A stretch of DNA of 64,000 nucleotides, taken from contig CM053334.1 in the NCBI GenBank assembly GCA_028583605.1, positions 24,142,226-24,206,225 of the forward strand, given 5' to 3'. Of the stretch, positions 61,086 to 64,000 are shown in pieces. The translations under genes were made by a program, and so were the position numbers. Each line of letters starts with the position of its first letter. The stretch's first letter is position 1. The notes below the pieces were generated by a model. The model had not been told where the DNA came from and ran no database searches. It was given only the letters and a program-made list of their open reading frames with translations. The stretch is from Dastarcus helophoroides (Eukaryota; Arthropoda; Insecta; Coleoptera; Bothrideridae).

Positions 61086-61130
61086 TGTTCGACGTTTCGC
61101 CCGCCATCGTAGGGGGCTTCTTCAGGAACA
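61086..61130 (-). ncRNA. Minimal hammerhead ribozyme candidate 2 (PLE-associated)
   Basis: Minus-strand RNA reads: stem I arm UGUUC, core CUGAAGA (fits CUGANGA), stem II GCCC/GGGC with one further C-G pair and a loop, GAAA, then CGU and the cleavage-site C, then GAACA, which pairs fully with the first arm. ACGU replaces a looped stem III, so a dimer is the likely active form, as known for animal PLE hammerheads. Predicted cleavage lies between 61091 and 61090. Confidence 0.82.
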
Positions 61131-61216
61131 AAGAAAGAAAAATAGATGAAAAGAGGAATATGAGGGAATATGCAAAAAAAGAAAAATAAAAAATAAAAAG
61201 CCAATTTCAAAACATC

Positions 61217-61442
61217 AGAGCACGGTAACTCAGTATGTCCACCATACCAGAGGCGAAACTCTTCTGAATTGAAAATTGGTACAAAGGATAAGAAAGTTTA
61301 GACAGAAGAGCACGGTAACTCAGTATGTCCACCATACCAGAGGCGAAACTCTTCTGAATTGAAACTTGGTACAAAAGAAAATTTAGGCAGAAGAGCACGG
61401 TAACTCAGTATGTCCACCATACCAGAGGCGAAACTCTTCTGA
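61217..61442 (-). repeat. Three tandem copies of a 51-bp motif in the PLE 3' region
   Basis: AGAGCACGGTAACTCAGTAT through GGCGAAACTCTTCTGA occurs at 61217-61267, 61307-61357 and 61392-61442, spaced 90 and 85 bp, nearly identical. Spacers are also related. They lie downstream of the GIY-YIG frame. GAAAC occurs on the + strand but no CUGANGA accompanies it, so these are not hammerheads. Confidence 0.92.
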
Positions 61443-61488
61443 CAGGAAAGCGGGAAAGGGAAACTTTATATACCACGCGTCTGTGCGA

Positions 61489-61776
61489 TCACTTCCGAAG
61501 ATTTCCGATGGTTGGTTTCCAGATGGAGGAAAACATGTAATTTTCGTCTCTGTTGATGTTATTGGGGAATTTTTGGATTTCGATGGCCTCGCGTATCTTC
61601 CTATTATAGTAATTGGGAATATTGGATATAATTGAAATATTATCGAAGAGAATCTTATGTCCGGTCTCATGTTGATGTTCGGCAATGGCTGACTGCGAAA
61701 ATAAACCAGACCTAAGACACCTTTGGTGCTCGGATATTCGCGTCTTAAATGATCGCCCCGTTTCTCCGATGTACAC
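61489..61776 (-). pseudogene. PLE GIY-YIG endonuclease domain fragment
   Basis: About 95 residues starting VYIGETGRSFKTRISEHQ without an ATG. The YIG half of the motif, the Arg of the RISEH helix and the Glu of REAIEIQK, where the catalytic Glu sits in this fold, are present. The upstream GIY half and the whole reverse transcriptase are lost where the inverted arm joins. In intact PLEs this domain nicks target DNA to prime reverse transcription. It ends in WKPTIGN..., typical of the PLE C terminus. Confidence 0.85.
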
Positions 61777-61867
61777 TGATGTTTTGAAATTGGCCTTTTA
61801 TTTTTATTTTTCTTTTTTGCATATTCCCTCATATTCCTCTTTTCATCTATTTTTCTTTCTTTGTTCC

Positions 61868-61889
61868 TGAAGAAGCCCCCTACGATGGA
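61868..61889 (+). ncRNA. Half hammerhead in the inverted PLE arm
   Basis: TTTGTTCCTGAAGAAGCCCC with CCTACGATGG copies the 5' half of the ribozyme at 61086-61130, but the arm ends before GGGC and GAAA. It cannot form the core on its own strand. Confidence 0.7.
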
Positions 61890-61914
61890 GTACTGTACTG
61901 TACTGACTCTGGCC

Positions 61915-62300
61915 GTGGAAGCCTTCGTTATCGCAATATCTGTATTTCAATATTTTCATCTGCTCTTTAAACGTGTTCATTTCAATCTTTTTCTCACAAA
62001 TTTCATTATGTCTGTTATGTTACATTGATCGTCTATGCGTTTCTAATACAGTCTTTTCTTGTTTTTCCTACTAAAGCTCTTAAGGTATTCATTTCGATTG
62101 TTCGTAGTAGATGTTTTGTTTTGTATTAACTCGTGTCTCTGCTGCATAAGTCATCTATCGTTTTGTAGATCTTGACTTTGCTTTCCGTTTTGAGATATTT
62201 GTTCTTCCATGTTACATCCCTTAGGCATACAGATATTCGGGCTCTTTTCAAAGCTTGGTGTCCTTCTTCTTTATAGTCTCGAAACACAGAACCTCCTATT
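61915..62300 (-). pseudogene. RTE-like LINE, C-terminal fragment, decayed
   Basis: Minus-strand translation gives RDYKEEGHQALKRARISVCL, KNKYLKTESKVKIYKT and later, after stops, RTIEMNTLRALVGKTR. These are the order and wording of the region after the RT domain in RTE-type non-LTR elements. Several stops and at least one frameshift break it. It lies head to head with the CR1-like fragment that starts near 62300. Confidence 0.7.
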
Positions 62301-62304
62301 CTCC

Positions 62305-63960
62305 CTAAAGTTGGCCCCTTGACTCCTGAAGTTTTTTTCAGACAACGCACAATCAGGAAGATTCTCCTTGAGCTCGACACCTCGAAAGCTTCTGGCCTTG
62401 ATGGTATTCCCGCTATTGTTCTTAAAAGGTGCGCCCCAGAGTTAACTCCTGTCCTAAGCAAATTGTTCACACTCTCTTACAACAAAGGTGTACTTCACCT
62501 AACATCTGGAAATCTGCTAGAGTGCAGCCTATCCCTAAAAAGGGAAAAAGGAATCTGGCTAACAACTATCGCCCTATATCTTCAGTTATCCCGTTATATC
62601 TAAAGTGAATGGAAAAGGTTATCAACATCGAGATTCTCAAATATCTGGAGGAAAATAGAATCACCTCCGACAGACAAGTACGGTTTTAGACAACAACGTT
62701 CCACTGGCGATCTACTGGCATGTGTTACTCATATCTGTAACTCAGCTATGGAAAAACATTGTGAGGCTAGGATTGTAGCATTAGGATATCTCAAAGGCTT
62801 TCGACAGAGTCTGGCACCAATCTCTTCTCGCCAGATTAACACCTTATGGCCTTCCTCCTGGACTCTGTCATTTGATATCCAATTTTCTCGCAGACAGATC
62901 TCTTCAGGTCGTCGTCGATGGCATCTCATCCGAGACATTTGCGATTAACTCAGAGGTGCCTCATGAGTCTGTTCTGTCTCCTACTTTATTTATCTTACAC
63001 ATAAACGATCTCTTAGCTTCAACTTCCGATTCTATATACAGCTACGCAGATGATAGTAACCATTATCTATAGCTGCTTCAGATCGACTAAGGGAACAGCA
63101 GATACAGACAATTAATCCGGATCTCGAGGTTATTCTGGAATGGAGTAAGAACAATTTGGTCGACTTCAATGCTTCAAAAACTCAGGCCGCGGTTTTCTCT
63201 AAGAAAACATCAAGGGATAATGCAACAAAAACAATAATGGACGGTAAAATCCTTCCGATGGGATCTAATCTATCTATTCTAGGAGTAAATGCGAGCACTA
63301 ACTTCACTTGGGATGATCATGTGCGCGCCATTGTCAAATCCGCCTCTCAGAAGCTAGGCTTTCTTTTTAGAGCTAAAAAGTACTTCACGTGTCATCACTT
63401 GTTAACACTATACAAAGCTTAAGTTAGGGCAACACTAGCCAATACTGATCTCATGTTTGGAAATCGGCCCCAAAACACACTTTAGCTCTCTTGGATTCGA
63501 TTCAAAAAAGAGCGATTCGCCTCATTGATGATGAGAGTTTGACCGATTCTCTCGAAACACTAGAGCACCTGCGTAGGGATGGTGACTTGTCTCTTTTCTA
63601 CAAGTACTATCATGGAAGATGCTCGCAGAAATTAATAGGATTGATCTTCCCAAGGGCAAGATTCTTGAGGTGTACTAGACAGTCGGAGACAGCAAATTCC
63701 TGTGCGGTCCAGCTTGACACAGTGAGGACTTCTGTCTACGGAAACTCTTTTTTCTATAGAACTTCCAAGTTATGGAACTTGTTACCGAAAGGAATTTTCC
63801 CCAAAAATTACAACCTATTCTTGTTTAAGAAGGCGGTTCATCGCCATCTATCCTTGTTTCCTCATCCTACTCGCAGTGCTTTGAAAGCATAATGGGGTTA
63901 CCCCTTGATATTTCTACACCCAGATAAGTTATACTCATTACTTGTTCTATTATTTTTTCA
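62305..63960 (+). pseudogene. CR1/Jockey-group LINE, reverse transcriptase fragment, frameshifted
   Basis: Read across frames, the sequence covers most of a non-LTR reverse transcriptase: the SKASGLDGIPAIVLK block (62319 on), a KAFDRVW-like block near 62790-62810, the SVLSPTLF block (about 62965), the catalytic YADD at 63043-63054, then GVNASTNFTWDDHV and the C-terminal RAIRLIDDESL to KLWNLLPKGIFP (to 63892). At least four frame changes and several stops break it. The C-terminal style fits the CR1 group better than Jockey proper. It is 5'-truncated: endonuclease and ORF1 are missing. The intact protein would copy its RNA at a nicked target. Confidence 0.88.
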
Positions 63961-64000
63961 TCTACTACCAGTGGATCTTTTGACACTACTAATGACTTAG
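63893..64000 (+). other. Probable 3' untranslated region of the CR1-like fragment
   Basis: AT-rich sequence after the last RT stop. The element's 3' end repeat is not visible before the window ends. Confidence 0.4.

Larger units (their letters stand above)
60897..61889 (-). mobile_element. Truncated Penelope-like element with inverted arms
   Basis: On the minus strand the order is an inverted partial copy of the 3' end (61889-61779), a GIY-YIG domain, an untranslated region with three tandem repeats, then the 3' tail with a hammerhead-like motif and a hairpin. The arms 61104-61215 and 61779-61889 are inverted copies of about 110 bp with few differences. GIY-YIG endonuclease, hammerhead motif and inverted terminal pieces together are hallmarks of PLEs. 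Reverse transcriptase is missing, so it is a dead 5'-truncated copy. Confidence 0.85.

Noticed and set aside
61217..61442. GGCGAAACTC in three tandem repeats as possible hammerheads
   Set aside because: No CUGANGA lies within reach on the same strand.
62126..62470. Minus-strand frame of 114 codons taken as one protein
   Set aside because: Only its lower-coordinate half is RTE-like; the part above about 62300 is the opposite strand of the CR1-like fragment.

Overview
The window looks like intergenic and intronic DNA of a eukaryote, almost certainly an arthropod and probably an insect. The supports are a trypsin-fold serine protease homologue with a secretory signal, a DD41D mariner-type transposon, a Ty3/gypsy element, Penelope-like (PLE), RTE-like and CR1-like retroelement remains, and split genes with GT splice donors. 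There are no operons, ribosomal RNA genes, tRNAs or CRISPR arrays. The species cannot be named from sequence alone.

Most of the window is degenerate A-rich or T-rich sequence built from variations on one short motif (runs of A or T around GAAATTTCGAC). It switches strand polarity between blocks, and parts of it are organised into higher-order tandem arrays with units of about 811, 480, 517, 325, 412, 341 and 340 bp. A clean 17-bp array near 45.3 kb may show the founder unit. Nearly all short open frames in these blocks are by-products of that composition. The large open frames at 39.4-42.3 kb are by-products of a 2.85-kb GAAC/GAAG/GAAA microsatellite.

Layout: 1-6.3 kb, 811-bp repeats; 6.45-7.3 kb, an intact serine protease homologue whose catalytic His and Ser are both replaced by Asn; 7.5-18.4 kb, T-rich/A-rich arrays; 18.4-19.9 kb, unique sequence; 19.9-25.1 kb, A-rich DNA and an 811-type repeat split by a 2.2-kb mariner-like element with about 420-bp inverted repeats and a TA duplication; 25.1-27.5 kb, mixed sequence with a strong hammerhead ribozyme candidate, a perfect-looking hairpin and a PLE-related inverted tail; 27.5-30.8 kb, A-rich/T-rich; 32.1-35.5 kb, an internally deleted gypsy element with two 374-bp LTRs; 37.7-45.4 kb, A-rich arrays and the microsatellite; 45.4-48.8 kb, unique; 48.9-56.5 kb, A-rich/T-rich with a 340-bp array; 57.2 and 60.4 kb, two paralogous 47-codon first exons of zinc-dependent medium-chain dehydrogenases; 60.9-64 kb, nested PLE, RTE-like and CR1-like fragments downstream of the second exon.

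The most interesting signals are RNA-level. Two sequences (25169-25211 on + and 61086-61130 on -) fit the minimal hammerhead ribozyme plan: CUGANGA core, stem II, GAAA, a palindromic ACGU or ACCGGU in place of a looped stem III, and a complementary stem I. The second lies in the 3' tail of a PLE fragment that encodes a GIY-YIG domain; a half copy sits in an inverted arm at the other end. This matches what is known of metazoan PLEs. The first is not attached to any recognisable PLE protein and may mark an unclassified ribozyme-bearing retroelement.
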